64,000 bases of DNA from Gentiana macrophylla (Eukaryota > Streptophyta > Magnoliopsida > Gentianales > Gentianaceae): the NCBI GenBank assembly GCA_026214975.1, contig CM047810.1, forward strand, positions 93,450,316-93,514,315. Reading direction: 5' to 3'. Below, piece by piece: positions 11,072 to 22,282 of the stretch. The translations under genes and the position numbers were made by a program. The first letter of the stretch is position 1. Each line of letters opens with the position of its first letter. The notes below the pieces were generated by a model, which was not told the origin of the DNA, did no database searches, and saw only the letters and a program-made list of their open reading frames with translations.

Positions 11072-12671
11072 TGATCGGCCTTTTCTAAGTGTCCAATCTC
11101 ACCGGCAGTGTACCGGGTCAACTGTAGCCTAGAATTGGTGAGTCAAGGTCGTATCCCACAAGGAATCTGGTCGAGTACCAAAGTCGGTCTCGTCCCTAGT
11201 TCAGGTCAACACAATAATTGAACGTGGTGATTTGTCAGATCACCGGTTCTAACAACTAAATAAACATAAGAGAAAAGATTTTAAACTACGAAAAACAAGA
11301 TAGCCGAGCTATGATCCAACCAACTAATCTCTAACCCTAACTCGTTTCTGTAAGTGTTTCGACAAACTCTAATGTTCTCGGCATCGTTGAAGGGTGTCGT
11401 CTCCTGTTTCCGAAAATAGACATTAATTCAATAATCTAACCTCTTATGTTAGGTTCAACAGTCCCCCTCGTTGTCACTCAAAGAGTGTCGTTTCCTAATT
11501 CCGAGTATAGACATTAATTCAATAATCTACCCTCATATGTCAGGTTCAACAGTCCGCTGACCAGATTTAACTAACCCGACACGGTCTACGATCTATGAGA
11601 CGCTCATTAACAATGATATAAACCTCACACACGAAACCGAATCTGAACAACTCAGTCGGTTTTACAAGGTGATCATAGAGCCCCTTTTCCCGTATCCTCT
11701 CGCAAAATACATATATAAAGAAGACACTTGAAATACGATTATCAAGTAATTAATTCGACGAAAGTCATTTAGAATAAGTTCTAGAACGATAACAACACTG
11801 AGAATCTAACAATCATAACATCAAAACACTTCAATCGACAAGCTAAGGTTCGATTTCGAAGGCTATCACATATCTCGGCTAAAAACGGATTAGCTACTCA
11901 TTATACTACTAAGCAAAACAAAAGAAATCAACAATCAAAGCTAACATAAAAACAAGATTGAAAACAAGAACAATATGTTAATTAAAATTACCAGGTAGAA
12001 AATTGGTTTTCCGGAAGAAATCCCGTCAATAACGCGTCAAGCTATCCCCGAGATCCTCCGGATTACAACGATCTACGACTAAACTAAGCTAATCTACCTA
12101 CAACTAATCTAAGCTAAGAAAAGAGGAAGAAAAACGCAGCAAAAACTGGAAAAATTGTTCTAAAAGGAAGGAGTTAGATCTAGATCAAATGAGGGGGTAT
12201 TTAAAGTGTTTTGCAGATCTCGATTCATTAAGCGACGCTTTGTCTCGACAAAGGACGCTGTCAAAAATTTTTCCCTTCACAAAACCTATCAGCAACTTTC
12301 TAAGCCAAAAAACACATTTTAGGCGGGCGCCTATGGTGACAGGCGGCCGCCTGTCACCTTTTATCACCAAAATACTTGATTTCTTGATCCCGAAGCTCCG
12401 GTGTACATTCCACGAAATTCCCGAGCACCTAAAACCTGAAAATGGATCAAAAACATACCAAATATAACCCCACGGGACTTTAGGGTGATCGAGAGTATAG
12501 TAACTTACACCGAAAAAGACCGAGAATCCCGGACTTTACGTCCTAGGTCCCGAAATGATAACCAAGGTGTAAATACATCAAAATACAACCAAATGTCCCC
12601 GGAAACATATAAAACGAGGTATAAACGGGGTATAATCACATAGTAATTGATAGTAAATTTGACTCTCATCA
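11072..12671 (-). repeat. 5' LTR of element A
   Basis: It starts TGATCGGCCTTTTC and ends GACTCTCATCA, followed by the TSD CTCCT. It is the partner of 7331-8925. Confidence 0.92.
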
Positions 12672-12676
12672 CTCCT

Positions 12677-12972
12677 GGTTGGTAGCTCGTAGAAAATTTC
12701 ATTAGGTCTGCTCAACAGAACATCTTTTCCTGTCTCCAGCAGCCTGGTAAATCCTCAGCCGGAAGTGAGGCACCCCTTAGATTGAAAATATAAGTTCTGT
12801 TCTGCCGGCTCCGTCCGGCATCCGTTCTCCCTCATCATCATTAAGTAATCTATGACGTTGGTAAAAACACTGCTCTCTTCTTCTCTTACCCCCCTCTAAC
12901 GTTACAACACAACACAACACAACACAAAACAACGATGTTTGAAAAACAAAAGCAGATGATAAGACATTTTGG

Positions 12973-12984
<12 letters not shown>
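12677..12984 (+). repeat. MULE left terminal inverted repeat, inner part
   Basis: It continues the terminus after element A: GGTTGGTAGCTCGTAG, the GCCGGAAGTGAGGCACC block, CCGGCTCCGTCCGG and the (CAACA)n stretch are all found inverted at 31715-32005. The similarity runs up to a (TA)n tract on both sides. Confidence 0.88.
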
Positions 12985-13216
<232 letters not shown>

Positions 13217-13492
13217 ATAAGTATCCTCATTTATTAATAATTGTGTCATTCTTTTTGACATATACTTACACAAAATATCATATTTTAACATCGCAAAAAC
13301 ACTCACACTCACACTCACACTCACACACATACTTATTATATATATGCACTTGTACTTATTACATATATATGTGTATCACACTGACAATATGATTACATAT
13401 ATACAAACATATTATATATTCATTGTTTATATATTATTTTATATTCATATCTCCACTGTATACTGATGTAAATTTATAATTCTTTCACAGAT

Positions 13493-16378
13493 AACAACAT
13501 TGTGTCCGTTAAGTTTGAATTTGGTGGAGAGTGGATATACAACGAAGACTGCGACAGATGGTCTTATAGAAAAGGAAAATTTTATTTGATTCGTGTAAAA
13601 ACCGATATGACATTGGATGAAGTGAAGCAAAAAGTGTGTGGGAAAGTAGGAATTGATGTATCAAAAAATACATTGGTCATGAAACTTTTATACGCAAAAT
13701 ACGAGGGGCCGATTGATGTTTTGGATGATGAGACATGGCTAGGGTACATTGATGATCTTCTTAGACTAGAAACCGTCAAACTTTGTGTTAACGTTGAACC
13801 GGTTATTGCTGATGATGACTCGGAAGACATATACGACAACGCATTTGACTTAAATGAACAACCGATAGTTGAAAAAAATGATAGAGGGATTGAGGATTTT
13901 ACACCCGAACTTTATTATAATTGGAATTCCCGTGAGCATGTTGTACGTACTCCACCAGTCTCAGCCCCTCATGAAATTGTCATCCAACCGAATACAACTT
14001 TCGGTGATCAAGTAATTGACTTGTCAAGTGAACGTGGCTACGATTGGGGATTTATTGCAAATATGATTAGTCAACCATTGCACATACCTTACAGTGAACA
14101 AAATATGGCTAGAATGTGTGCATCCATGAATGAAGCTGTAACATCTCGGCAGAATTTAGATCAGACGACCCACACACCATATAGGCAAACAAACTAGTGG
14201 TAGAGGCGTGAACCGGTGGCGAATCTGGGACATGTTGGGATAATTTTGGTCGACTAGTCATAATCTCCACATAGATGGAACAAGCCGCAGCTTATGCAAA
14301 CAAATGATGCAAGCACCGATGCAAACGGGCCTCACTATCGGCGGATCTTTCATGAGTTATTTGTGGCACCTTTGCATGCAGAACTCCCGACCTTTGGTCA
14401 CACATTTAGTATGGCAAGTATTAATCGCAATAGAGGTGCTCATTTCGGTGCAGAATGGACCCGTCCCAAATTCCTCCATGTCCATGTCTTTGGGACGTTT
14501 TGGATCGATAATCCGGATGTATTGTTTATTGGTAAAAGTATAGAGACAAGGAGGATATGAAGGATAAAATGAGTTACCATGCATTGAAACACATTACTAC
14601 ATGTTGAAACTCGTTAGGTCCGGCAAGGAAAAGTTAAAATTACGATGTTATACTTCAGAACGATGCGAATGGAATGTTGTCAGTAGGAAGGTTGTTGATT
14701 CGAATGTGGACGCAAGGGACGGACAACGTTGCATGAAATTTGAGATAACCGCAGACATCTAAAACCCACACTTGTGGATTGGATCAATTGATTGACAATC
14801 ATAGACAAGCCAAGGCCGGACCTATAGAGTCGTTTAAGAAGGATAGCCTCATAAAACTCGGCGGCGGTTTCACGACAAAAGTTTTACAAGCTGAGGTTAA
14901 AAAAGCATTCAACATAGACCTTAATTATCAAAGTGCCTATCAATGTAGACAGAAAGCCTTGGAATTGATCGGCGTAAATGTAGAAATGTCGTATTCTAAA
15001 TTACACGCCTACTTTTACATGTTGAAGGTAGAAAATTTTGGAACCATCACAGACATTATTCCTGATGCACTTGGCAGGTTCAAGTATTGTTTCATGGCTT
15101 TGGGTTCTAGTATTGAGGGGTTTAAGTATTGTCGGCCTATCTTAGTTGTGGACGGTACACATCTGAAAACAAAATGCGATGGGACATTGTTAGTAGCAGT
15201 CGGTGTAGACGCGGGCGACCATATCTTTCCGTTAGCTTTTGCCGTGACCTACGGAGAGAGCCTTGATGCATGGACGTATTTCATGGAAAACGTGAAGTCG
15301 ATAATCGGGGAACGTAGTGACTTGGTTTTCATATCAGACAGAGGGCCAGGCATCATTGGAGCCGTTAGAAATGTATTTCCAGACGCTTACCACGGTTACT
15401 GCTACCATCACATCGTTATGAACCTTAATAAAAAATTCGGGAGCACAAGATATTGTCCATACACTTTCTGGGAAGCCGCTTATACATTTTCAGAAACGTG
15501 ATTCAAAATATTATTTTAGAAGATAATAAAGATGGATAGAGACCCAACCAAACCAGTTTCACGTTACCAATAGGAGATTGGAATCGACAAATGGGCACGA
15601 TCACAATTTCCGAGTACACGTTACGCAATAATGACAAGCAACCATGCTGAAAGCTTTAACAACGTCATCAGGGATGCGCGTAAGATGAGTATCGTGAATC
15701 TCTTTGACCATATCAGAGGAGTGTTGTAGCGTTGGTATTGTGAGAGGAGAGAACTTGCAGACTCGTGTCGCACCGTATTAGCCCCTGTACCTGAAGAGTT
15801 CTTGAATGATGTTTCACATGCCAGAAGGAGTTTCACACTGCTCAGGATCGACCGGGACCAGTTTCAAGTTGAGGACATCGATACTAGTGAGAAATTAAAT
15901 ATGCTTAAAAGAAATGTTATTGCGGGCAGTTTCAGGGACTTCAGTTACCTTGCGTACATGCTTACGCTGCTATAAGTCACCGTTGCGAGAGTACGTACAC
16001 TTATTGTTCTCATTACTACAAAGCTGCATGTTTCCAACGTATATATGAAGGATGCATTTTCCCTGTTCCAGTCGAGGATGATTGGATTCTTCCCGAATGG
16101 ATTAGAACTAAACCTTCCCTCAATCCGCCTGAGCCTAGAGTGAGGGAATGAGGAGAAACACAGAGTACGGGAGCTAGGCGGAGCCGACCCAGGACCTTGA
16201 GGATTCCTTCTCAAGGTGAGCCTCCCGGTGCTAGGACTAGCAGGATGCCTACTGAGAGGACAAACCCAGGTTCCGGTAGGAATTGCTCAAATTGCGGTAA
16301 CCCCGGACACAGAACGAATAGATGTCCGACTCGTGCAGTTGTTCATAATTCAAAACATGTGTTGATGTTAATTTTGTA
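13493..16378 (+). pseudogene. MURA-type Mutator transposase, frame-broken
   Basis: It would bind the MULE termini and cut and rejoin DNA in the nucleus. The first block (13493-14197) begins after a possible 3' splice site (TTCTTTCACAG) and resembles MULE N-termini (VSVKFEFGGEW; MTLDEVKQKV). Broken frames at 14294-14780 follow. 14779-15501 carries the MULE catalytic domain: VVDGTHLKTKCDGTLLVAVG with the first Asp, VFISDRGPGIIGAV with the second, then HGYCYHHI. A SWIM zinc finger (KCYCGQFQGLQLPCVHA) is at about 15910-15966, and a CCHC knuckle (CSNCGNPGHRTNRC) at about 16283-16327 ends the protein near 16378. At least four frame changes or stops interrupt it (14197, about 14560, 15501, about 15728). 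The first exon is not identified. Confidence 0.9.
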
Positions 16379-16379
16379 A

Positions 16380-17083
16380 GCTATCACGATTGTAATAGAT
16401 ATTTTTATTATTCCATTGGGTTGAATGTTATATCACATTGATTTCCAAAGAATGACCAACAGACAGTCGAAATAGATACTTGTTACACTAAACGACTTAA
16501 TTTATGGAAGATGATATAGTCCTCATCATTGTAGCTTTGATTCTCTCCGTAATCATGCCCACCAAACTTGAACCCATCATGGAGAAACGTAGTTTTAGAA
16601 AAATCGATGCCCGCTTCACACCGAGCATAATAATATAATATGACTATATGCAATAAAAAGTCCAATGAATCCGTCTCATCCAAATTGGGAGACAGTTATC
16701 CAAGAGCATTCCACTTCTTGATTTAGAGTTTCCTGCTTTCTTTCTTTGCAAATCAATGTGATAGTCCTCTCTACTAGAGATGGAAGAACCACCTCATGTG
16801 ATTGTCAAGACAAGAATTCATACAACAAAATCACCAACTTTAACAAAGTCTTTTGTTTTAACACAAGTATAACTATATAGCAAAGAGAATTGTAGAAGCC
16901 AGGAGATGAAATCATAAAGCAAAATCCATTATCTTTAATTACGAGGAGAAAGAAAAAAATATGATCATGGAGTACAGAGACTAAAAGAAAAGCTGAAATC
17001 ATAAAGCAACATATGCAACTTCAACAAAGTCTACAACTTTCTTCATTGTTAAAAGAAAATAACTTGCACGTGAAAAATAAACC
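16380..17083. other. AT-rich spacer with one arm of a direct repeat
   Basis: No gene seen. Bases 16708-16815 (TTCCACTTCTTGATTTAGAG and onward) are repeated in the same orientation at 20658-20760, downstream of the second cargo gene. Confidence 0.6.
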
Positions 17084-17929
17084 TTAAAAGTCATATTGAT
17101 TAAAAGTTTCGTAGGTGATAACGTCATCATGACCGTATGTCACATCATCTTCAGCATATTCCGGCACCCCGGTAGACCTCACACACATAGCTGTGATGAG
17201 ATACAGGAAAAATATATATCCATCGCCTGCATTACCCTTTGCTATCTGTCGAATCCTGGAGAGAATATACTCTCTGACGTCAAAGTATGATGTAATAGAT
17301 GCGTACGCAAGTGCATACAAATCAAATGTCGGTGCGGTGTAGTTCACCGTGCCATACATATTGGTGGCAAGGAACATAATCAAGAAAGGAAGGAATGGAC
17401 CGCACCAGGACCAGGGTGAAGGGCGGGTATGCCTCACACGTTCCCAAAGATGCGTCTCCCCAAACAAAACAGCCATGTCACACTGTAGTAATTCAGGAAC
17501 ATCCGGAAATAGAAAGAAATCCAAACCCTGAGGATATTTTGGAATGACATACTCGTCGTTGATCCATGTATTATTCAAAACGACTGGAACGCCTCGCACT
17601 CTGATGCACCGTTCATTGAACTCTGTCGTAGCTACACAAGCGTAGAATTCACGGACAATAGACCGATTCACGTGATGAAAGCTTAATGGCCTTTGGGGGA
17701 CACCATGCCAACCGTTATCTCGGAACAATTTCCCGATCAAACTAGGAAGACTCTCCGTGTTCAATCGCCTCTCTGTAACGACAGCTCTTTCCATCCAGTT
17801 AGTCACGTACTCACACCTCTCCTCTTCTGTTGTGAAACGGCTTATGAGAGACTGCTCGTCCAACGACAAATCAATTTCGTCATTGGAAATGAACACAGGA
17901 GCATGTGGGTTAGCCATTGAAAGGAACAC
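17084..17929 (-). CDS. Putative plant transposon protein (cargo paralogue 1)
   Basis: An intact frame of 281 codons; the better start may be the ATG at 17917 (MANPHAPVF), four codons in. The layout matches the plant-specific 'putative plant transposon protein' family: ISRFTTEEERCEYVTNWMER then ERRLNTESL in the first third, NRSIVREFYACV with RVRGVPVVL in the middle, then NMYGTVNYTAPTFDLYALAY, a GDGYIFFLYLITAMC segment and the ending GVPEYAEDDVTYGHDDV. The biochemical role of this family is unknown to me. No signal peptide is seen, and the hydrophobic patch near residues 180-195 is probably core rather than membrane. It points away from a close relative at 19608-20458 across a shared 1.6-kb spacer, inside the MULE. 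It is the only cargo frame without a break. Confidence 0.75.
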   Translation of the reverse strand: MFLSMANPHAPVFISNDEIDLSLDEQSLISRFTTEEERCEYVTNWMERAVVTERRLNTESLPSLIGKLFRDNGWHGVPQRPLSFHHVNRSIVREFYACVATTEFNERCIRVRGVPVVLNNTWINDEYVIPKYPQGLDFFLFPDVPELLQCDMAVLFGETHLWERVRHTRPSPWSWCGPFLPFLIMFLATNMYGTVNYTAPTFDLYALAYASITSYFDVREYILSRIRQIAKGNAGDGYIFFLYLITAMCVRSTGVPEYAEDDVTYGHDDVITYETFNQYDF

Positions 17930-19520
17930 TAGAAGAGATTATATGAGTAAAATAAACGAGAAATGAGAGGGATGAATGGTTGTTAAAGGATTTGTCACTA
18001 TTTAGATTTTTTTCAAAAAGAAACATTGATTGAGAAGGTCGGTGGGAATTATGACTCGTGCACATTTGCACGGGAGCGTCCAATATTTGGATGGAATCGT
18101 CCAATTTGGATGGTCATAACTCGCCACCATTTGACGTGTGGGGCCCGGCCCGTCTATAGTGACACTGTACCTATGTGGCATGCCTAAATGCATAACTCAC
18201 AACCACTTGAAGTGTGGGACCCACCGATAGTGACCACACATGACATATAGGTAGGACACATAGGTACAGTGTCAAGTCTTGTCTTCAGACTGGAGAACAT
18301 GGCTAGTCAAAAGAAGCATTAATTGGATTTCGTCTAAATTAGGAGGGATTCCGCCTAAATTTAGACGGATCCATCTAATTGAAACCTTTCTGTCCTTATT
18401 TAGATGGGAATAGCGGTACAGTGGGGTCACGTGACATCCTCATTTTGACCACTATTCCCGTCTAAATTAGGACGGAAACGTTTCCATTTAGACGGATTCC
18501 GTCCAAAAAAATCAGCCTTACGTCACAATTTGGACGGAATTTTGGACGGATTCCGTCACTTGATCATATTCATAAGGCCCATGTTCTTTAGGACTTAACC
18601 GAATTCTTCAAATTTTGGACAGTCATCACTCACCACCACTTAAACAACAGGGATATAAATTTATAATATAAAAAGCAAACAATATTTATAGTATAAATAT
18701 TACAACGCCATAATATCTAATAAACAAATTACACCGCTATACGTTGACAAACTATATCTACAACCACCAAGTGCTTATGTTTTGACATTGACTACACTTT
18801 GATTTCACTTTTTCAAAAATATATCAATCAATGTTCTTCTTTGAATTCTCTGAGATATTACTCTCACGTCTATAGTAACATTTGCATTCTATATGGCATG
18901 CCAAAATATATAACTCACAACTACTTGAAGTGTGGGACCGCCGATAGTGAGCACACGTGACATATAGGTTGGACACATAGGTACAAAGTGTCAAGTCTTG
19001 TCTTGGATCGACAACATGGTTAGTCAAAAGAAGCATTAATTGATTCCATCTAAATTAGGTGGGATTCCGTTTAAATTTAGACGGATCCGTCTAATTGGAT
19101 CCATCATTTTTGGTCATTGAGTGAATTCGGACGGTTTCACGTACTTTCAATCAATCGATGTTCTATTGATTTTGGACGGAGTCCGTCCAAAATTTGGACG
19201 GATTCTTCATTATTGGTCGATGAAGTGAATTCGGACGGATTCCGCACCTTGAATCAATCAATGTTCTTGTTGAATTTTGCAGATATTACTTTATGCTTTG
19301 ACATTGACTACACCTTCAATTCATTTTTTTCAAAAATATCGTCGACACCATGACAATTCAACAGGAACATTGATTGATTGAAAATATAGAAACCGTCCGA
19401 ATTCACTCTTTGACCAAAAAGGACGGAATCCGTCCAAAATTTGGACGAATTCCATCCAAATTTTGGATGAAATCCGTCCAAAATTGAACAGGAACATTGA
19501 TTGATTGACAAGACCTGACA
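17930..19520. promoter_or_regulatory. Shared divergent spacer with GGACGGAATCCGTCC palindromes and a 0.7-kb direct repeat
   Basis: It lies between the two head-to-head cargo genes. It holds many variants of TTTGGACGGAATCCGTCC and AAATTTAGACGGATCC, at about 18080-18115, 18330-18380, 18460-18555, 19075-19245 and 19390-19480. Bases 18195-18390 recur at 18910-19105 in direct orientation (CACAACTACTTGAAGTGTGG... to ...ATTTAGACGGATC). By position it should contain both promoters; no TATA box could be tied to either gene with confidence, apart from an AACTCTATATATACTATG stretch at about 19540-19556 before gene 2. That assignment is inference. Confidence 0.5.
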
Positions 19521-19607
19521 ATGACCTCTTACATCGATAACTCTATATATACTATGAATTTTACACTACCCATGCATAACCCTCACTTTTACTCTGCCTT
19601 AGCCACA

Positions 19608-20458
19608 ATGTCTGACTCGGATTCCCCTCCTACTAACATTCAGATTTTTAATCCCGAAAATGAAATTCTCCCGGAATGGCATCCTCATCGGCCTGTGAGA
19701 CAGCACCGTATACCTCACGTCTACGACAAGGATACACTGCTAAATCGGTTCACAACAGACCATGAGCGTCGCAATTGGATTTGGCACTTTCAAGATATAA
19801 GTGTTGTCGAAGAGAGGAGAATTGAATGGGAGAGTCTACCTACCAAGATGAAGAGTCTCTTAGCAGAATTTCGTCGAAGAGCCACGCAACTAGTCCCGCA
19901 CCGACCTCTACTATGAATCGATCAATTGTTCATGAATTCTACACACTTGTCAGGTCAAAAATTAATGCGCCGGATGATATAATACCAGCATCAGGGGTGT
20001 ACAAATTACGTGGAGTAGATATTTGCTTTACTCCGGATTGGATCAATCGCTACTATAGTGTATCTGGAGTCGAAGCATACAATCACTCATACTTTACCAA
20101 TTCAAACATTCAGTCATTCCAACGTCTGATTGAAAGGCGTCAATTTCCTAACGAATGGCTACGTGTTATTTTCGAATGGATTGCTAGTAGCGTGTATGGT
20201 ACCGTACACACTGTTCAACCGAGCAATGAGCTGAAATCGTTTGTGTATGTAGTTTTGAAACATGAAGTTGATTTTGGACGTGACATCATTGATAGGATTG
20301 GTAAAATATCCCTTAGCATAATTGGTGATGGTTATCTCTATTATCCATTTCTTATCACGGCTCTCGCAAGAGATTTTCACGTACCAGAGTATGACAATGA
20401 TGACATTGATCAGGAAACCTCCCCTATCATCTTTAGTGACCACCCTTGGTTTGTTTAG
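19608..20458 (+). pseudogene. Putative plant transposon protein (cargo paralogue 2), one frame break
   Basis: The likely start is the ATG at 19608 (MSDSDSPPTNIQIF); upstream in-frame ATGs at 19551 or 19572 are possible. The first frame stops at 19916, and the rest is read in the next frame from about 19900 to the stop at 20458. The blocks match paralogue 1 in order: LLNRFTTDHERRNWIW, ERRIEWESLP, NRSIVHEFYTLV, YKLRGVDICF, SSVYGTVHTV, IGDGYLYYPFLITALA and HVPEYDNDDID. The single break lies between the ESLP and NRSIV blocks. Function is unknown. It could be a working gene if the break is an assembly error. Confidence 0.7.
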
Positions 20459-20657
20459 GAGCAAACATTTCAATTTGGTTTATTTAAACCTCATCTTAAT
20501 GTTATCTCAATGTATCATTACTTTTTCTTCTTATGTCTGTAAGCCCCGTGTGTAAGCCAAAGTACCATCAATCTTCTTTTTATAAAATAATTGTTTGTTT
20601 TTACTTCTTACTTCGAACAAAACGTATTTGTCAGTTGTTCAAATTATTTTGAAGATT

Positions 20658-20770
20658 ATTCCACTTCTTGATTTAGAGGTTCCTGATTTCTTTCTTTAGA
20701 AATCAATGTGATAGTCTTCTCTACTATAGATGGAAGAACCACCTCATGTGATCGTCGAAATCATCCATTA
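20658..20770. repeat. Direct repeat of 16708-16815
   Basis: It shares CCACTTCTTGATTTAGAG, AATCAATGTGATAGTC and ATGGAAGAACCACCTCATG with the earlier copy, in the same orientation, about 3.95 kb apart. The two copies bracket the cargo gene pair. Confidence 0.8.
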
Positions 20771-20820
20771 CAATTGCGAGAATAAAGAAAGAAAAAACAA
20801 GCCATACAACAACTTCATAT

Positions 20821-22269
20821 TGTCACGGATTTTATCTAACAAAACAACAAGTAATAAAATTTATAAATCCGGTATTCCCCAAGTGTAGGGATCGTAGTAT
20901 AGCGATTAATACCGGAGTCGGTCACTGAGGAATCGGGTATCTAGTTCATTAATTTTCCTAAGGTTGATACAATTATTCCTAAACCTAAACTAAAACGGAA
21001 AATAAATCGATGAGGATTGTCACCCAAAGCCGGAAAATATCGCTTGCGAACAAAAGCAAATAAAATAAAACTACAACTAAGAAAACAATAAAACTAACTC
21101 ATGATCAAGCAAATCAACATAGAACAAACATGATCCACCATCCCGCAAACCCTTAATTCTTCCCTAGATTATCTTATGATGATTCAATCAAAGTTGTGGT
21201 TCACCTAATCAAAGGTATGAATTCTACTCCGTAAGTAATCCGTCTATCAATCTCATCATCTTCCGATCTATAGAGATTAACGCTCTCAAAACAAGGTGCA
21301 AGATTTATTAGATCTAACAACCTAGAAATCTAACCTATCAACTTCCGTTATGTCAAGGTTAAAAGTCTAATCTTTCCTATGGTGATCTAAGGTTTACACC
21401 GATATCCATCATACGGTAAACATCAAATAGCAATACATCTTCCGATATCGATTGCATAAACAAATAAACAAAGGAAAGATACAAACTCTAAATAAAATCA
21501 CTCACAAGATTATCCAAGAGAGAAATCAAAAACGCCACTGAAAAGTAACCATGGATGCTCCAGTTCACGGCTTGAAGACCATCAAAGATGGACGAACAAG
21601 AACAAAAAAGAACGAAAATAAAACCTAATCTATCGCCACCCAAAGCCTCCCAAAAAAAGGGGGGCGCCTAAGGCTCCTCTTTAATGTTTGTGTGTCAAGA
21701 GGATCAATTGTCTATCAATAATGTGTGTCTTAGGGTTGAAATCGCTACCTGGTATTTATAGAAAAGTAAGGGCCGCCGCTCTATGTCGGCTTAAGGAGGC
21801 CGCCTCGACTTTCTCGACGCTTGATCGGTGCCTCGGGACGCTGCTCACTATGGCGCCCAAACTCTCTCGAATCAAAATCTCCTCCTGGACGCCATCCACT
21901 TATTTGACGCCTTGACCCACTGGACGCTAGTTCGGTCCTTTTTTTCCAAATTCATCTTGATCTTCATTCCAACTTCATCTCTATCTCTTTCCTTCCATGC
22001 AAATCATCACTTGAACATCTTTTAAGCTCCTTTCACCTCATGCAAGCGCATCTACATCACGATAAAAACATGCAAAATGTAACATCTTACATCTAAAGAT
22101 ATTTATCCAATAAAATCACATAATTAGCTCGATTTTGCACTTTAATACCTCTAAAACTCATTTGCTCAATATTTCAATATAAAGCTCGATTTCTATGAGA
22201 AACATACGAATATGGAGAGAATTGTTACAAAATATATCCTTATAAAACGTATAAAATCACCCTTAACAA
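20821..22269 (-). repeat. 3' LTR of element B
   Basis: In plus orientation TGTCACGG...CCCTTAACA, 1449 bp. It is similar throughout to 24216-25587, except at about 21767-21935, where GGACGC/CCAGTC-type motifs differ by many small changes. Confidence 0.9.
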
Positions 22270-22282
22270 CTCCCCCACACTT
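22270..22282 (-). other. Polypurine tract of element B
   Basis: ACTCCCCCACACT on the plus strand reads AGTGTGGGGGAGT on the minus strand, touching the LTR edge at 22269. A similar TCCCCCACACTTAA occurs again inside the element at about 23291-23304. Confidence 0.8.

Larger units (their letters stand above)
7331..12671 (-). mobile_element. Non-coding LTR retrotransposon A (LARD-like), TSD CTCCT
   Basis: Two LTRs of about 1.6 kb (7331-8925 and 11072-12671), both TGATCGGCC...CTCATCA, flank a 2.1-kb interior. CTCCT occurs at 7326-7330 and again at 12672-12676, a perfect 5-bp target duplication. The PBS lies beside the right LTR and the purine tract beside the left one, so the element runs on the minus strand. 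The interior has no gag or pol, so it must have moved with proteins from an autonomous relative. It sits inside the MULE left terminus and is therefore younger than the MULE. Confidence 0.93.
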
